64,000 nucleotides of DNA from Bacillus wiedmannii. Lineage in GTDB: Bacteria > Bacillota > Bacilli > Bacillales > Bacillaceae_G. The notes beneath the pieces were generated by a model. It did no database searches. It was not told the DNA's origin and saw nothing but the letters and a program-made list of their open reading frames with translations. Position numbers and translations under genes: made by a program. Positions 36,611 through 46,490 of the stretch are shown in pieces. The stretch spans positions 1-64,000 of the forward strand of contig NZ_LOBC01000016.1 in the NCBI RefSeq assembly GCF_001583695.1. The letters run 5' to 3'. The stretch's first letter is position 1; each line of letters begins with the position of its first letter.

Positions 36611-38140
36611 ATGAACGAGCAACAACGATTAGCAAGTCGACAAGCAAATTCCTCTACGAAAAAAGAAGAGAAAGATTATAGTAAATACTTTGAAAGTGTA
36701 TACCAACCACCTTCCTTAAAAGATGCGAAAAAACGAGGGAAAGAAGAAGTTAAAATTGAACGGGATTTTGGCTTACCTGAAGAATTTCGCAATTTTGGTA
36801 CAGGAAGAAAGTTCTATATTCGTACATATGGTTGTCAAATGAATGAGCATGATACGGAAGTAATGGCGGGTATTTTCACCGCACTTGGATATGAGCCAAC
36901 CTTTTCAACTGAAGATGCAGATGTAGTTTTATTAAATACTTGTGCAATTCGTGAAAATGCTGAAAATAAAGTTTTCGGTGAATTAGGTCATTTAAAGTCA
37001 TTAAAAAGAAGAAATCCGGACCTTTTAATTGGTGTATGTGGTTGTATGTCTCAAGAAGAATCTGTTGTAAATAAAATTATGCAAAAAAATCAGCATGTAG
37101 ATATGGTGTTTGGAACGCATAATATTCATAGATTGCCGTATATTCTAAAAGATGCGATGTTCTCGAAGGAGACGGTAGTTGAAGTTTGGTCAAAAGAAGG
37201 GGATGTAATTGAAAACCTTCCGAAAGTACGCCGTGGTGATATTAAAGCTTGGGTAAATATTATGTATGGCTGTGATAAGTTCTGTACATATTGTATCGTG
37301 CCGTATACACGTGGAAAAGAGAGAAGCAGACGTCCAGAAGACATTATCCAAGAAATTCGTCATTTAGCTGCGAATGGTTATAAAGAAATTACATTACTTG
37401 GCCAGAACGTAAATGCATATGGTAAAGACTTTGAAGATTTTGAATACGGTCTTGGCGATTTAATGGACGAACTCCGTAAAGTTGATATTGCCCGTATTCG
37501 TTTTACAACGAGCCATCCACGTGATTTCGATGATCACTTAATTGAAGTGCTTGGAAAAGGTGGAAACTTAGTAGAACATATGCACTTACCAGTTCAATCT
37601 GGAAGCACAGATATGTTAAAAATTATGGCGCGCAAATATTCACGTGAGCATTATTTAGAACTTGTAAGAAAAATTAAAGAAGCAATTCCAAATGCAGTAT
37701 TCACAACTGATATTATCGTTGGTTTCCCGAATGAAACAGATGAGCAATTTGAAGAAACGATGTCGTTATATCGTGAAGTAGGATTTGATACTGCCTTTAC
37801 CTTTATTTATTCTCCGCGCGAAGGTACACCAGCTGCAAAAATGAAAGATAATGTACCGATGGAAGTGAAAAAAGAACGTCTTCAACGCTTAAATACACTA
37901 GTAAATACGTTGGCAATTGAAAAGAATAATCGTTACAAAGGTCAAATTGTAGAAGTGTTAGTTGATGGGGAAAGTAAAAATAATCCAGAAGTACTCGCAG
38001 GTTATACTCGTACGAATAAACTTGTAAACTTCGTCGCTTCAAAATCTTTAATTGGTCAGCTTGTGAAAGTAAAAGTAACGGAAGCAAAAACTTGGTCTCT
38101 TAACGGGGAATTAGTTGAAGAGCCGATTGAGGTGGAATAA
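36611..38140 (+). CDS. miaB: tRNA-2-methylthio-N6-dimethylallyladenosine synthase
   Basis: The 509-residue radical-SAM enzyme adds the methylthio group to i6A37 of tRNAs reading UNN codons. It has an N-terminal UPF0004 domain whose Cys residues lie in [19 protein letters not shown] and GVCGCMSQ. The radical-SAM cluster is [18 protein letters not shown], and a C-terminal TRAM domain follows. ATG 36611 with GAAAGGAG ahead is preferred. ricA starts 3 nt after its stop. Confidence 0.95.
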   Translation: MNEQQRLASRQANSSTKKEEKDYSKYFESVYQPPSLKDAKKRGKEEVKIERDFGLPEEFRNFGTGRKFYIRTYGCQMNEHDTEVMAGIFTALGYEPTFSTEDADVVLLNTCAIRENAENKVFGELGHLKSLKRRNPDLLIGVCGCMSQEESVVNKIMQKNQHVDMVFGTHNIHRLPYILKDAMFSKETVVEVWSKEGDVIENLPKVRRGDIKAWVNIMYGCDKFCTYCIVPYTRGKERSRRPEDIIQEIRHLAANGYKEITLLGQNVNAYGKDFEDFEYGLGDLMDELRKVDIARIRFTTSHPRDFDDHLIEVLGKGGNLVEHMHLPVQSGSTDMLKIMARKYSREHYLELVRKIKEAIPNAVFTTDIIVGFPNETDEQFEETMSLYREVGFDTAFTFIYSPREGTPAAKMKDNVPMEVKKERLQRLNTLVNTLAIEKNNRYKGQIVEVLVDGESKNNPEVLAGYTRTNKLVNFVASKSLIGQLVKVKVTEAKTWSLNGELVEEPIEVE

Positions 38141-38143
38141 TAG

Positions 38144-38575
38144 ATGAAAGCATATTCGAAAGATGAAATTGTTGAACAAGCGAAAGAATTAGCAAAAATG
38201 ATTTCTGAAACAGAAGAAGTTGATTTCTTTAAGAAAGCAGAGGCGCAAATTCATAAAAATGAAAATGTAAAGCGCGCAATTGATGAAATTAAAGCACTGC
38301 AAAAACAAGCAGTAAACTTGCAGCATTACGGGAAATGGGAAGCTTTGAAAAAAGTAGAAGCTGACATTGATGCATTGCAAGATAAGTTGGATAGTATCCC
38401 AGTTGTGCAAGAATTTAAATCTTCACAAACATATGTAAATGACTTACTACAGCTAGTTGCAAGTACGATTTCTAACAACGTAACAGATGAAATATTAATT
38501 TCAACTAATGGCGATGTATTGAAGGGTGAAACGGGCGCAGCGGTAGAAAGTAAAAAAGGAAATTGTGGTTGTTAA
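38144..38575 (+). CDS. ricA: RicA (YmcA), RNase Y specificity factor
   Basis: The 143-residue helical YlbF/YmcA-family protein forms, with RicF and RicT, the complex that directs RNase Y cleavage of operon messages and affects biofilm, competence and sporulation. It ends in NCGC; such C-terminal Cys residues may serve the iron-sulfur cluster known in the complex. The gene is coupled to miaB and followed by a terminator. rny lies 7 kb upstream in the same window. Confidence 0.9.
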   Translation: MKAYSKDEIVEQAKELAKMISETEEVDFFKKAEAQIHKNENVKRAIDEIKALQKQAVNLQHYGKWEALKKVEADIDALQDKLDSIPVVQEFKSSQTYVNDLLQLVASTISNNVTDEILISTNGDVLKGETGAAVESKKGNCGC

Positions 38576-38604
38576 AGAGATGTCGAATTGACATCTCTTT
38601 TTTT
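38574..38604 (+). terminator. Terminator of miaB-ricA
   Basis: AAAGAGATGTC-GAATT-GACATCTCTTT, then T-run. Confidence 0.9.
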
Positions 38605-38700
38605 AATGGGTTAAACGTAAGTTCTTCTCGAAAAAAGAATGACACATTCCGCTATTGTCACGCATATGATTAAGTGAATAGTGATTGAGGAGGGTTACGA

Positions 38701-39243
38701 ATGTCCGAATTTAGAGAGATTATTACAAAAGCAGTGGTTGGAAAAGGACGTAAGTATACAAAGTCAACGCATACATGTGAATCGAATAATGAGCCAACAA
38801 GTATTTTAGGGTGCTGGGTAATTAACCACTCGTACGAAGCAAGAAAGAATGGAAAGCATGTGGAAATTGAAGGTTTCTATGATGTGAACACTTGGTATTC
38901 ATTTGATGGTAATACAAAGACAGAAGTTGTAACAGAACGTGTGAACTACACTGATGAAGTGAGTATTGGGTATCGTGATAAAAACTTTTCTGGTGATGAT
39001 TTAGAAATTATTGCTCGTGTCATTCAGCCACCAAATTGTTTAGAAGCTCTTGTATCACCAAATGGTAATAAAATTGTTGTAACTGTAGAACGTGAATTTG
39101 TAACAGAAGTAGTTGGGGAAACGAAAATTTGTGTAAGTGTAAATCCTGAAGGTTGCGTAGAATCAGACGAGGATTTCCAAGTCGATGATGATGAGTTTGA
39201 AGAATTAGATCCGAACTTTATCGTCGATGCAGAAGAAGAGTAA
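38701..39243 (+). CDS. cotE: Outer spore coat morphogenetic protein
   Basis: The 180-residue protein directs assembly of the outer coat and, in the B. cereus group, attachment of the exosporium. The Glu/Asp-rich C-terminal tail (from about 150) is typical of CotE. GGAGGGTTACGA precedes the ATG. The upstream CATATGAT (near 38664) could be the -10 of a sigma-E or sigma-K promoter, though the match is imperfect. Its position before mutS is the usual one. Confidence 0.95.
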   Translation: MSEFREIITKAVVGKGRKYTKSTHTCESNNEPTSILGCWVINHSYEARKNGKHVEIEGFYDVNTWYSFDGNTKTEVVTERVNYTDEVSIGYRDKNFSGDDLEIIARVIQPPNCLEALVSPNGNKIVVTVEREFVTEVVGETKICVSVNPEGCVESDEDFQVDDDEFEELDPNFIVDAEEE

Positions 39244-39246
39244 TAG

Positions 39247-39277
39247 AAAGCTAGGGAGAAGTTCTTCCTAGCTTTTT
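39247..39277 (+). terminator. Terminator of cotE
   Basis: AAAGCTAGG and CCTAGCTTT form the stem, followed by T's. Confidence 0.85.
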
Positions 39278-39323
39278 ACTTTACATAAGTGATGCTTGAA
39301 TGAACATGATTCCTTATGAAATG

Positions 39324-39332
39324 TGCTATAAT
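39324..39332 (+). promoter_or_regulatory. Extended -10 promoter of mutSL
   Basis: TGCTATAAT is a perfect extended -10 element; no strong -35 is seen. It lies about 90 nt before mutS. Confidence 0.55.
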
Positions 39333-39424
39333 GAGGAAAGACTCCTGAAATAGGAGATATGGATGTCCGTGAAGTGTGACATATATGAAAATTGATTACT
39401 ATGTAAGAATTATGGAGGAAAAGT

Positions 39425-42097
39425 ATGACTCAATATACCCCTATGATACAGCAATATTTAAAGGTTAAGGCAGACTATCAAGATGCCTTTTTATTTTTCC
39501 GATTAGGTGATTTTTATGAAATGTTCTTTGAAGATGCGGTTAAAGCAGCTCATGAACTTGAAATTACATTAACGAGCCGAGATGGTGGCAGTAGTGATCG
39601 TATACCGATGTGCGGTGTACCGCATCATGCAGCTAAAAATTATATTGAACAACTGGTTGAAAAAGGATATAAAGTAGCTGTTTGTGAGCAAGTGGAAGAT
39701 CCAAAAACAGCTAAAGGTGTAGTGCGCCGTGAAGTCGTACAACTAATTACGCCAGGAACGATGATGGAAGGGCGTACTATTGACGAGAAAGAAAATAACT
39801 TCTTAGCAGCATTAACACATTTTGAAGATGGATCGTATGCTTTAGCTTGTAATGATTTAACGACTGGACAAAATACAGTAACGTTGTTAACAGGTTCAGT
39901 AGAAGATATTTTATTAGAAGTGTATGCAACTGGTTCAAAAGAAATTGTTGTAGATTCTACATTTTCAAAAGATGAATTAAATAAATTAACTGCAACATTA
40001 AAAATGACGATTTCGTATGAAGATGCAACAACGATTCCGGAAGGGTTAGAACATCTTGTGAAAAACGTTTCGCAAGCAAAGTTAATTAAAGCAGTTGGAC
40101 GCTTATTTAACTATGTGATAAGAACGCAAAAACGTTCGTTAGACCATTTGCAACCAGTGGAAATTTATTATACGAATCAATTTATGAAAATTGATGTGCA
40201 TTCAAAGCGAAATTTAGAGCTGACAGAAACACTTCGAACGAAAGAAAAAACAGGATCATTATTATGGCTATTAGATAAAACGAAAACAGCTATGGGTGGT
40301 CGTATGTTAAAACAGTGGATGGAACGTCCACTGATCCAAAAAGAAAAAGTAGAAGAGCGTTTAGAAATGGTTGAAACATTTGTAAATGATTACTTCTTAC
40401 GTGAAGATTTAAAAGAAAAATTAAAAGAAGTATATGATTTAGAACGTTTAGCTGGGAAAGTTGCATTTGGTAATGTGAATGCACGGGACTTATTACAGTT
40501 AAGACGATCTTTACTTCAAGTACCGGCTATTTTAGAAGCGATTAGTCTGTTAGATAATGCTTATGCAGCAAGGTTAATTCAAGGTGCGGATCCATGTGAG
40601 AGCTTAACTGAATTGCTAGGAAGAAGTATTCAAGAAAACCCACCGCTTTCTATTAAAGATGGAGATATTATTAAAGACGGTTATAATGACAAGCTTGATC
40701 AATATCGTTACATTAGTAAAAACGGGAAAACGTGGATCGCTGAGCTTGAAAAACGAGAGCGTGATATTACAGGAGTTAAATCGTTAAAAATCGGGTACAA
40801 CCGTATTTTCGGCTACTACATTGAAGTGACGAAGGCGAATCTTGCAGCACTTCCAGAAGGCCGCTATGAGCGTAAACAAACGCTTGCTAATGCTGAACGT
40901 TTCATAACAGATGAATTAAAAGAAAAAGAAACATTAATCTTAGAAGCAGAAGAGAAAATTGTACAATTAGAATACGATTTATTTACAGCGCTTCGCGAAG
41001 AAGTCAAAGTATTTATTCCGAAATTACAGCATTTAGCGAAAGTAATTAGTGAACTAGACGTACTGCAAAGTTTTGCGACAGTTAGTGAAGAAGAACAGTT
41101 TGTAAAACCTGTTTTAACAACTAAGCGCGAAATCTTTATTAAAGATGGTCGTCATCCTGTCGTTGAAAAAGTATTGAACGGGAAATTGTATGTACCGAAT
41201 GATTGTATTATGCCGGAGAAGATGGATGTCTTTTTAATTACAGGACCGAACATGTCTGGTAAAAGTACGTATATGAGACAATTAGCACTTGTAACTGTTA
41301 TGTCACAGATTGGTTGTTTCGTACCAGCAACAGAAGCGGTATTACCCGTATTCGATCAAATCTTTACGAGAATTGGTGCAGCGGATGATTTAATTTCGGG
41401 TCAAAGTACATTTATGGTCGAAATGTTAGAAGCGAAAAATGCAATTGCAAATGCATCAGAAAGAAGTTTAATTTTATTCGATGAAATTGGACGCGGTACA
41501 TCTACGTATGATGGTATGGCACTTGCACAAGCAATCATTGAACATATTCATGACCAAATTGGTGCGAAAACGTTATTCTCTACGCATTATCATGAATTGA
41601 CGGTGCTAGAAGAAAGTTTAGGACAATTGAAGAATGTACACGTTTCAGCTATTGAAGAGAACGGAAAAGTAGTATTCCTTCATAAAATTCAAGATGGAGC
41701 AGCTGATAAAAGTTACGGAATTCACGTTGCGCAACTTGCGGAGCTTCCAGATAGCTTAATCGCTCGTGCGAAAGAAGTGTTAGCGCAACTAGAAGGACAA
41801 GAAGAAATTATTATTCCAAAGCGTACAGAAGTGAAAGTACAAGAAGTTGCTCCAGAACCAGCTGTTGTAAAAGAAGAACCAGCAGAAATACAAGAGACGA
41901 AAGTAGAGACTGAGGAAGAATCGCAATTATCATTCTTTGGTGGAGAACAGTCTTCAAAAAAACAAGACAAGTCAGTGCTAGATGCAAAAGAAACGGCAGT
42001 ACTTGCGCAAATTAAAAAAATTGATTTACTTGATATGACACCTTTAGAGGCGATGAACGAACTGTATCGCTTGCAGAAAAAGTTAAAGAAAGGATGA
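39425..42097 (+). CDS. mutS: DNA mismatch repair protein MutS
   Basis: The 890-residue ATPase recognises mismatches. The mismatch-binding domain has [15 protein letters not shown] (the Phe-x-Glu mismatch wedge), and the ATPase has GPNMSGKST at 607-615, followed by [12 protein letters not shown] and STHYHELT. A Glu/Pro-rich linker (about 795-845) precedes the short C-terminal domain. ATGGAGG is upstream. It is read together with mutL, 8 nt apart. Confidence 0.97.
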   Translation: MTQYTPMIQQYLKVKADYQDAFLFFRLGDFYEMFFEDAVKAAHELEITLTSRDGGSSDRIPMCGVPHHAAKNYIEQLVEKGYKVAVCEQVEDPKTAKGVVRREVVQLITPGTMMEGRTIDEKENNFLAALTHFEDGSYALACNDLTTGQNTVTLLTGSVEDILLEVYATGSKEIVVDSTFSKDELNKLTATLKMTISYEDATTIPEGLEHLVKNVSQAKLIKAVGRLFNYVIRTQKRSLDHLQPVEIYYTNQFMKIDVHSKRNLELTETLRTKEKTGSLLWLLDKTKTAMGGRMLKQWMERPLIQKEKVEERLEMVETFVNDYFLREDLKEKLKEVYDLERLAGKVAFGNVNARDLLQLRRSLLQVPAILEAISLLDNAYAARLIQGADPCESLTELLGRSIQENPPLSIKDGDIIKDGYNDKLDQYRYISKNGKTWIAELEKRERDITGVKSLKIGYNRIFGYYIEVTKANLAALPEGRYERKQTLANAERFITDELKEKETLILEAEEKIVQLEYDLFTALREEVKVFIPKLQHLAKVISELDVLQSFATVSEEEQFVKPVLTTKREIFIKDGRHPVVEKVLNGKLYVPNDCIMPEKMDVFLITGPNMSGKSTYMRQLALVTVMSQIGCFVPATEAVLPVFDQIFTRIGAADDLISGQSTFMVEMLEAKNAIANASERSLILFDEIGRGTSTYDGMALAQAIIEHIHDQIGAKTLFSTHYHELTVLEESLGQLKNVHVSAIEENGKVVFLHKIQDGAADKSYGIHVAQLAELPDSLIARAKEVLAQLEGQEEIIIPKRTEVKVQEVAPEPAVVKEEPAEIQETKVETEEESQLSFFGGEQSSKKQDKSVLDAKETAVLAQIKKIDLLDMTPLEAMNELYRLQKKLKKG

Positions 42098-42105
42098 GTA
42101 AGTAG

Positions 42106-44049
42106 ATGGGGAAAATTCGCAAACTCGATGATCAACTCTCTAACTTAATTGCGGCAGGGGAAGTGGTAGAGCGCCCTGCCTCAGTCGTAAAAGAACTTGT
42201 GGAAAATTCTATCGATGCGAATAGTACATCTATTGAAATCCACTTAGAAGAAGCTGGTTTATCAAAAATTCGCATCATTGATAATGGGGATGGCATTGCA
42301 GAAGAAGATTGTATCGTCGCTTTTGAACGACATGCGACGAGCAAAATTAAAGATGAAAACGATCTGTTTCGCATCAGAACACTCGGTTTTCGCGGTGAGG
42401 CATTGCCGAGTATTGCCTCAGTTAGTGAATTAGAATTAATCACTAGCACAGGTGATGCGCCTGGTACACACCTTATGATTAAAGGTGGAGACATTATAAA
42501 GCAGGAGAAAACAGCGAGTCGAAAAGGAACAGATATTACAGTACAAAACTTATTCTTTAATACACCAGCGCGACTTAAATATATGAAGACCATTCATACA
42601 GAGCTTGGGAATATTACAGATATCGTGTATCGTATCGCAATGTCACACCCAGAAGTATCGTTAAAGCTGTTTCATAATGAAAAGAAATTGCTTCATACAT
42701 CAGGAAATGGTGATGTAAGACAAGTACTTGCATCAATTTACAGTATTCAAGTTGCGAAGAAGCTTATTCCAATTGAAGCTGAATCTTTAGATTTCACAAT
42801 TAAAGGTTATGTAACATTACCAGAAGTAACGAGAGCATCTCGAAATTATATGTCAACGATCGTAAATGGCCGTTACGTTCGAAATTTCGTATTAATGAAA
42901 GCCATTCAGCAAGGATACCATACATTATTGCCAGTCGGACGATATCCAATCGGCTTCTTATCGATTGAAATGGATCCGATGCTTGTTGACGTTAACGTAC
43001 ATCCAGCGAAATTAGAAGTTCGTTTTAGTAAAGAACAAGAGTTGCTAAAGCTTATCGAAGAAACATTGCAAGCAGCATTTAAAAAAATACAGCTCATTCC
43101 AGATGCAGGTGTAACAACGAAGAAAAAAGAAAAAGATGAAAGTGTGCAAGAGCAGTTCCAATTTGAGCATGCAAAGCCGAAAGAGCCATCTATGCCAGAC
43201 ATCATTTTACCGACGGGCATGGATGAAAAACGAGAAGAACCACTGGCAGTGAAACAGCCAGCACAACTGTGGCAACCGCCGAAGCAAGAATGGCAGCCAC
43301 CACAGTCGCTCGTAAGAGAAGAACAAAGTTGGCAACCATCTACTAAACCGATAATAGAAGAACCGATTCGAGAAGAGAAATCGTGGAACAGTAACGATGA
43401 AGACTTTGAATTAGAGGAATTGGAAGAAGAAGTTCAGGAAATAGAAGAGATTGAAATGAACGGTAATGATTTACCACCGCTTTATCCAATTGGACAAATG
43501 CACGGAACATATATTTTCGCTCAAAATGATAAAGGCTTATATATGATTGACCAACATGCCGCGCAGGAACGTATTAATTATGAATACTTCCGTGATAAAG
43601 TAGGAAGAGTAGCGCAAGAAGTACAAGAACTACTTGTACCATACCGTATTGACCTATCTCTTACTGAATTTTTACGTGTCGAAGAGCAACTAGAAGAACT
43701 GAAAAAAGTTGGATTATTCTTGGAGCAATTCGGTCATCAATCCTTTATCGTCCGCTCGCATCCAACGTGGTTCCCAAAAGGACAAGAAACAGAAATTATC
43801 GACGAAATGATGGAACAAGTCGTTAAACTAAAAAAAGTTGACATTAAAAAACTACGTGAAGAAGCAGCCATCATGATGAGCTGTAAAGCATCCATTAAAG
43901 CAAATCAATATTTAACCAACGATCAAATATTTGCTTTACTGGAAGAACTACGTACAACAACAAACCCATACACATGCCCGCACGGAAGACCAATTCTTGT
44001 GCATCATTCTACTTATGAGTTGGAGAAGATGTTTAAGAGGGTTATGTAG
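42106..44049 (+). CDS. mutL: DNA mismatch repair protein MutL
   Basis: The 647-residue GHKL ATPase has [29 protein letters not shown] and [16 protein letters not shown] in the first 160 residues. A variable linker rich in Gln, Trp, Pro and Glu (about 350-460) leads to the C-terminal endonuclease domain. That domain carries [12 protein letters not shown], the metal motif typical of organisms without MutH, and a CPHGRP end region. It starts 8 nt after mutS. Confidence 0.97.
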   Translation: MGKIRKLDDQLSNLIAAGEVVERPASVVKELVENSIDANSTSIEIHLEEAGLSKIRIIDNGDGIAEEDCIVAFERHATSKIKDENDLFRIRTLGFRGEALPSIASVSELELITSTGDAPGTHLMIKGGDIIKQEKTASRKGTDITVQNLFFNTPARLKYMKTIHTELGNITDIVYRIAMSHPEVSLKLFHNEKKLLHTSGNGDVRQVLASIYSIQVAKKLIPIEAESLDFTIKGYVTLPEVTRASRNYMSTIVNGRYVRNFVLMKAIQQGYHTLLPVGRYPIGFLSIEMDPMLVDVNVHPAKLEVRFSKEQELLKLIEETLQAAFKKIQLIPDAGVTTKKKEKDESVQEQFQFEHAKPKEPSMPDIILPTGMDEKREEPLAVKQPAQLWQPPKQEWQPPQSLVREEQSWQPSTKPIIEEPIREEKSWNSNDEDFELEELEEEVQEIEEIEMNGNDLPPLYPIGQMHGTYIFAQNDKGLYMIDQHAAQERINYEYFRDKVGRVAQEVQELLVPYRIDLSLTEFLRVEEQLEELKKVGLFLEQFGHQSFIVRSHPTWFPKGQETEIIDEMMEQVVKLKKVDIKKLREEAAIMMSCKASIKANQYLTNDQIFALLEELRTTTNPYTCPHGRPILVHHSTYELEKMFKRVM

Positions 44050-44109
44050 GGATACTGTTCATAGAGAAAAATGGTTCCTTGTTATTTTAATAAAATATAG
44101 AGAGAAATA

Positions 44110-44142
44110 AAAAGGAGCGATAGTAACAAGTCGCTCCTTTTT
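44110..44142 (+). terminator. Terminator of mutSL
   Basis: AAAAGGAGCGA with TCGCTCCTTTT across a 10-nt loop. Confidence 0.85.
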
Positions 44143-44318
44143 AATATAATTCTTTTGCAACTATATTTTAAAAATTCATTTATAAACTAGAGATAACCTC
44201 AACCTATTTGTACTTTATATGTGCTTTATCAATTTTTTGTAAGGAAAGAGGTTTTTAATTTACAGATTTATCAGAATTATGTAAAGTGTAGATAAAACCA
44301 TAAAACGGGGTGTTCTTT

Positions 44319-45305
44319 ATGTGTACTAGTTTGACATTACAGACAAAAAACGGTCAGCATCTTTTTGCAAGAACGATGGACTTCACATTAGATTTGAATC
44401 AAGAAGTAATAGTCATTCCTCGACATTACCAGTGGAATAATATAACTGGTGAAATCATTAATACGGAACATGCTACGGTCGGAATGGGAATTAATCATCA
44501 AGGAAGGATCATTATGGCGGACGGAGTAAATGAAGCAGGTATGACATGTGCAACACTCTATTTTCCAGGATTCGCTACTTATAGTCAAAGCATAGATGAC
44601 AACAAAACGAATTTGGCTCCATTTGATTTTGTGACTTGGAGTCTCACACAATTCAATTCTGTCAAAGAGTTAAAGAAATCTGTAGATAGCCTTACCTTTT
44701 TGGATATACCATTACCGGATTTAGGACTTACGCCACCACTACATTGGATTTTAGCGGATAAATGGGGAGATTGTATTGTACTGGAGCCGACAAATGAAGG
44801 ATTAAAAATGTATGACAACCCACTAGGAGTGATGACGAATAGTCCGGAGTTTAATTGGCATTTGCAAAATTTAAGACAATATATAGGCCTTAAATCGCAG
44901 CCATTCGCGCCAACTGAGTGGAGTAACTTACCATTAAGTGCTTTTGGTCAGGGCTCAGGTTCAATGGGACTTCCAGGGGATTTCACCCCGCCATCAAGGT
45001 TTGTGCGTGCAGCATATGGCAAACAAAACATTCAAGGTATAGATAGTGAAGAAGAGGGAGTATCGGCCCTATTTCATATTTTATCAAATTGCGAGGTTCC
45101 TAAAGGCGGAGTAATAACAGAAGAAGGTGCATTAGATAATACCATATATACAAGCGTAATGTGTATGGAATCTGGAACATATTATTATCATACCTACGAT
45201 TGTAGACAAATTATAGCCATTCATTTATTTCATGAAAATTTAGATACAGATGAGATTAAAGCCTATTCGTTCCAGCGGAAACAAAAAATATTTTATGAAA
45301 ACTAA
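44319..45305 (+). CDS. Linear amide C-N hydrolase (choloylglycine hydrolase family)
   Basis: The 328-residue Ntn hydrolase begins Met-Cys-Thr-Ser: removal of Met exposes the nucleophile Cys2, as in penicillin V acylase and bile salt hydrolase. FARTMDF (Arg and Asp near 20) and an ASn/Arg-containing late section agree with the family. The ATG at 44319 is essential to this reading; a GTG three codons earlier would bury the Cys. The true substrate (penicillin V, bile salts or N-acyl homoserine lactones) cannot be told. It stands alone. Confidence 0.85.
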   Translation: MCTSLTLQTKNGQHLFARTMDFTLDLNQEVIVIPRHYQWNNITGEIINTEHATVGMGINHQGRIIMADGVNEAGMTCATLYFPGFATYSQSIDDNKTNLAPFDFVTWSLTQFNSVKELKKSVDSLTFLDIPLPDLGLTPPLHWILADKWGDCIVLEPTNEGLKMYDNPLGVMTNSPEFNWHLQNLRQYIGLKSQPFAPTEWSNLPLSAFGQGSGSMGLPGDFTPPSRFVRAAYGKQNIQGIDSEEEGVSALFHILSNCEVPKGGVITEEGALDNTIYTSVMCMESGTYYYHTYDCRQIIAIHLFHENLDTDEIKAYSFQRKQKIFYEN

Positions 45306-45624
45306 GTTGCTTTGAAACTGCGTTTGGTAAATTTTAAAATATATATAATAGAGCAATAATGTCTATAAAAATTAGGGATCGGAAGGGATATAATTGATAA
45401 TCTAATAAGTAACCTGAATAAATATCCCTTAAGAGAAAATAGACGTAAAATATTCAAGGTGTTATATAAATTCAAGCCAATGACTCCAACCAGTAAAATT
45501 CTGCTGGTAGGAGCATTAGCTAAGAAACTTATTTTTTATTAAACTAGCTTTTATTTCTTTTAGAAGGTCCATTAAAGTACTATTAGGTAAAGTAAACATG
45601 GAAGTACTTTATTTATAAATAGTA
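45306..45624. other. Intergenic region with a possible gene remnant
   Basis: This stretch holds the start-less frame listed separately (45393-45542) and nothing else I can support before the hairpin at 45625. Confidence 0.3.
45393..45542 (+). pseudogene. Possible short remnant frame (about 49 codons)
   Basis: The frame has ordered, coding-like content (NKYPLRENRRKIFKVLYKF, then SKILLVGALAKKLIFY) and a GGAAGG site just before it, but no ATG, GTG or TTG start; only ATT would fit. It may be a decayed gene or a small protein with a rare start. I do not recognise its family. Confidence 0.25.
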
Positions 45625-45668
45625 AAGAACAAAAAGGTATGGAAAATATCCATACCTTTTTTGTTCTT
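45625..45668. terminator. Long terminator-like hairpin
   Basis: AAAGGTATGGA and TCCATACCTTT with extended A/T arms (AAGAAC/GTTCTT). No annotated gene directly uses it on the plus strand, apart from the possible remnant upstream. Confidence 0.6.
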
Positions 45669-45807
45669 CCATTATCTATGTATAAAAAAGCGCCGTATAT
45701 CAGCACTTTTTAAAAATACGTGGGTTGTATAAGAAAGATTTATATAATAACTATGCAAGGTCTAATATAGATTCTTATTTGATTAATTGTTATAAGAGTC
45801 TATAAGG

Positions 45808-46008
45808 TTATTTATTTTTATTATTATTATTATTATTATTATTAATTTTTTCCGTATATAACACCTGTTCTTTATAGTGTTTTTTAATTGGGAAAGTATG
45901 TGTACCTGAGCCGTTTTTGAAAGTTTTATTGATGGGATTTTTTAGTGGGATTGTTGTAGTTTCAGTAAATTCATATGGGTAGTTTATTTTAGATTTATCT
46001 TCAAACAT
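45808..46008 (-). CDS. Small hypothetical protein with C-terminal Asn repeat
   Basis: The 66-residue hydrophilic protein begins MFEDKSKINYPYEF and ends in eight consecutive Asn encoded by a perfect triplet array, then Lys-Asn-Lys. GGAGGCATTTTC upstream on the minus strand provides a strong ribosome site, which supports a real gene. There is no signal peptide. The array length may vary between strains and change the tail. Function unknown. Confidence 0.6.
   Translation of the reverse strand: MFEDKSKINYPYEFTETTTIPLKNPINKTFKNGSGTHTFPIKKHYKEQVLYTEKINNNNNNNNKNK
45818..45844. repeat. TTA trinucleotide microsatellite (9 copies)
   Basis: Nine tandem TTA units; on the minus strand they read as AAT codons for poly-Asn in the gene covering them. 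Changes of whole units keep the frame. Confidence 0.9.
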
Positions 46009-46316
46009 GAAAATGCCTCCTTTTAGGATTTCCTGAATTCTTTACTATAACATGATATGCATATAGATTTTTTTTGGACTAGTTATTTATATAGGTTAAT
46101 GGAATTAAATTACGTAACTACTGAAATATTTCAAAGGAAAACAATGTGAGAAATATATGATAATGCTTCTTTTATTTATTAGGGAAGGAAATATTGCATA
46201 TATATTCGTTATAAATTGTTTTTATAATATGGTTTATATAGACTTTTCCTGATAATATAATGCGGGAGATTATAGTGTTATTAGGTTATTAGGAACATTT
46301 AATGCTGTTTCACAAC
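46009..46316. other. Intergenic region, no gene seen
   Basis: AT-rich DNA with no gene. It should hold the promoter of the minus-strand Asn-repeat gene. Confidence 0.4.
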
Positions 46317-46393
46317 TGAAAGGAAAATGAAAAAAAACTGAAACTTTTCTCATAAAAATTCAATCTAACTTGAAAAATGAAAGGAAAATGAAA
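46317..46393. repeat. Two direct repeats upstream of the GTPase gene
   Basis: TGAAAGGAAAATGAAA occurs at 46317-46332 and again, identical, at 46378-46393, 61 bp apart (about six helix turns). This is a candidate paired operator. Confidence 0.5.
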
Positions 46394-46490
46394 TTTTCCA
46401 AAAGATATTCTTTGTTAAGATAAAAAGCATACATACAAAAAGTATTGACATATCTTAAAAATGTATTTTCAAGATATAGTGGGGGAAAAG

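Noticed and set aside
41722-42593. Two long minus-strand frames over mutS/mutL
   Set aside because: Antisense shadows of well-supported genes, rich in Ser and Cys as expected from reverse reading.
45818-45844. Possible CRISPR or tandem array
   Set aside because: A simple TTA triplet repeat without spacers.
46445-46450. TTGACA as -35 of the GTPase gene
   Set aside because: No -10 element at 16-18 nt; TATTTT and GATATA are at wrong distances, so I do not call a promoter.
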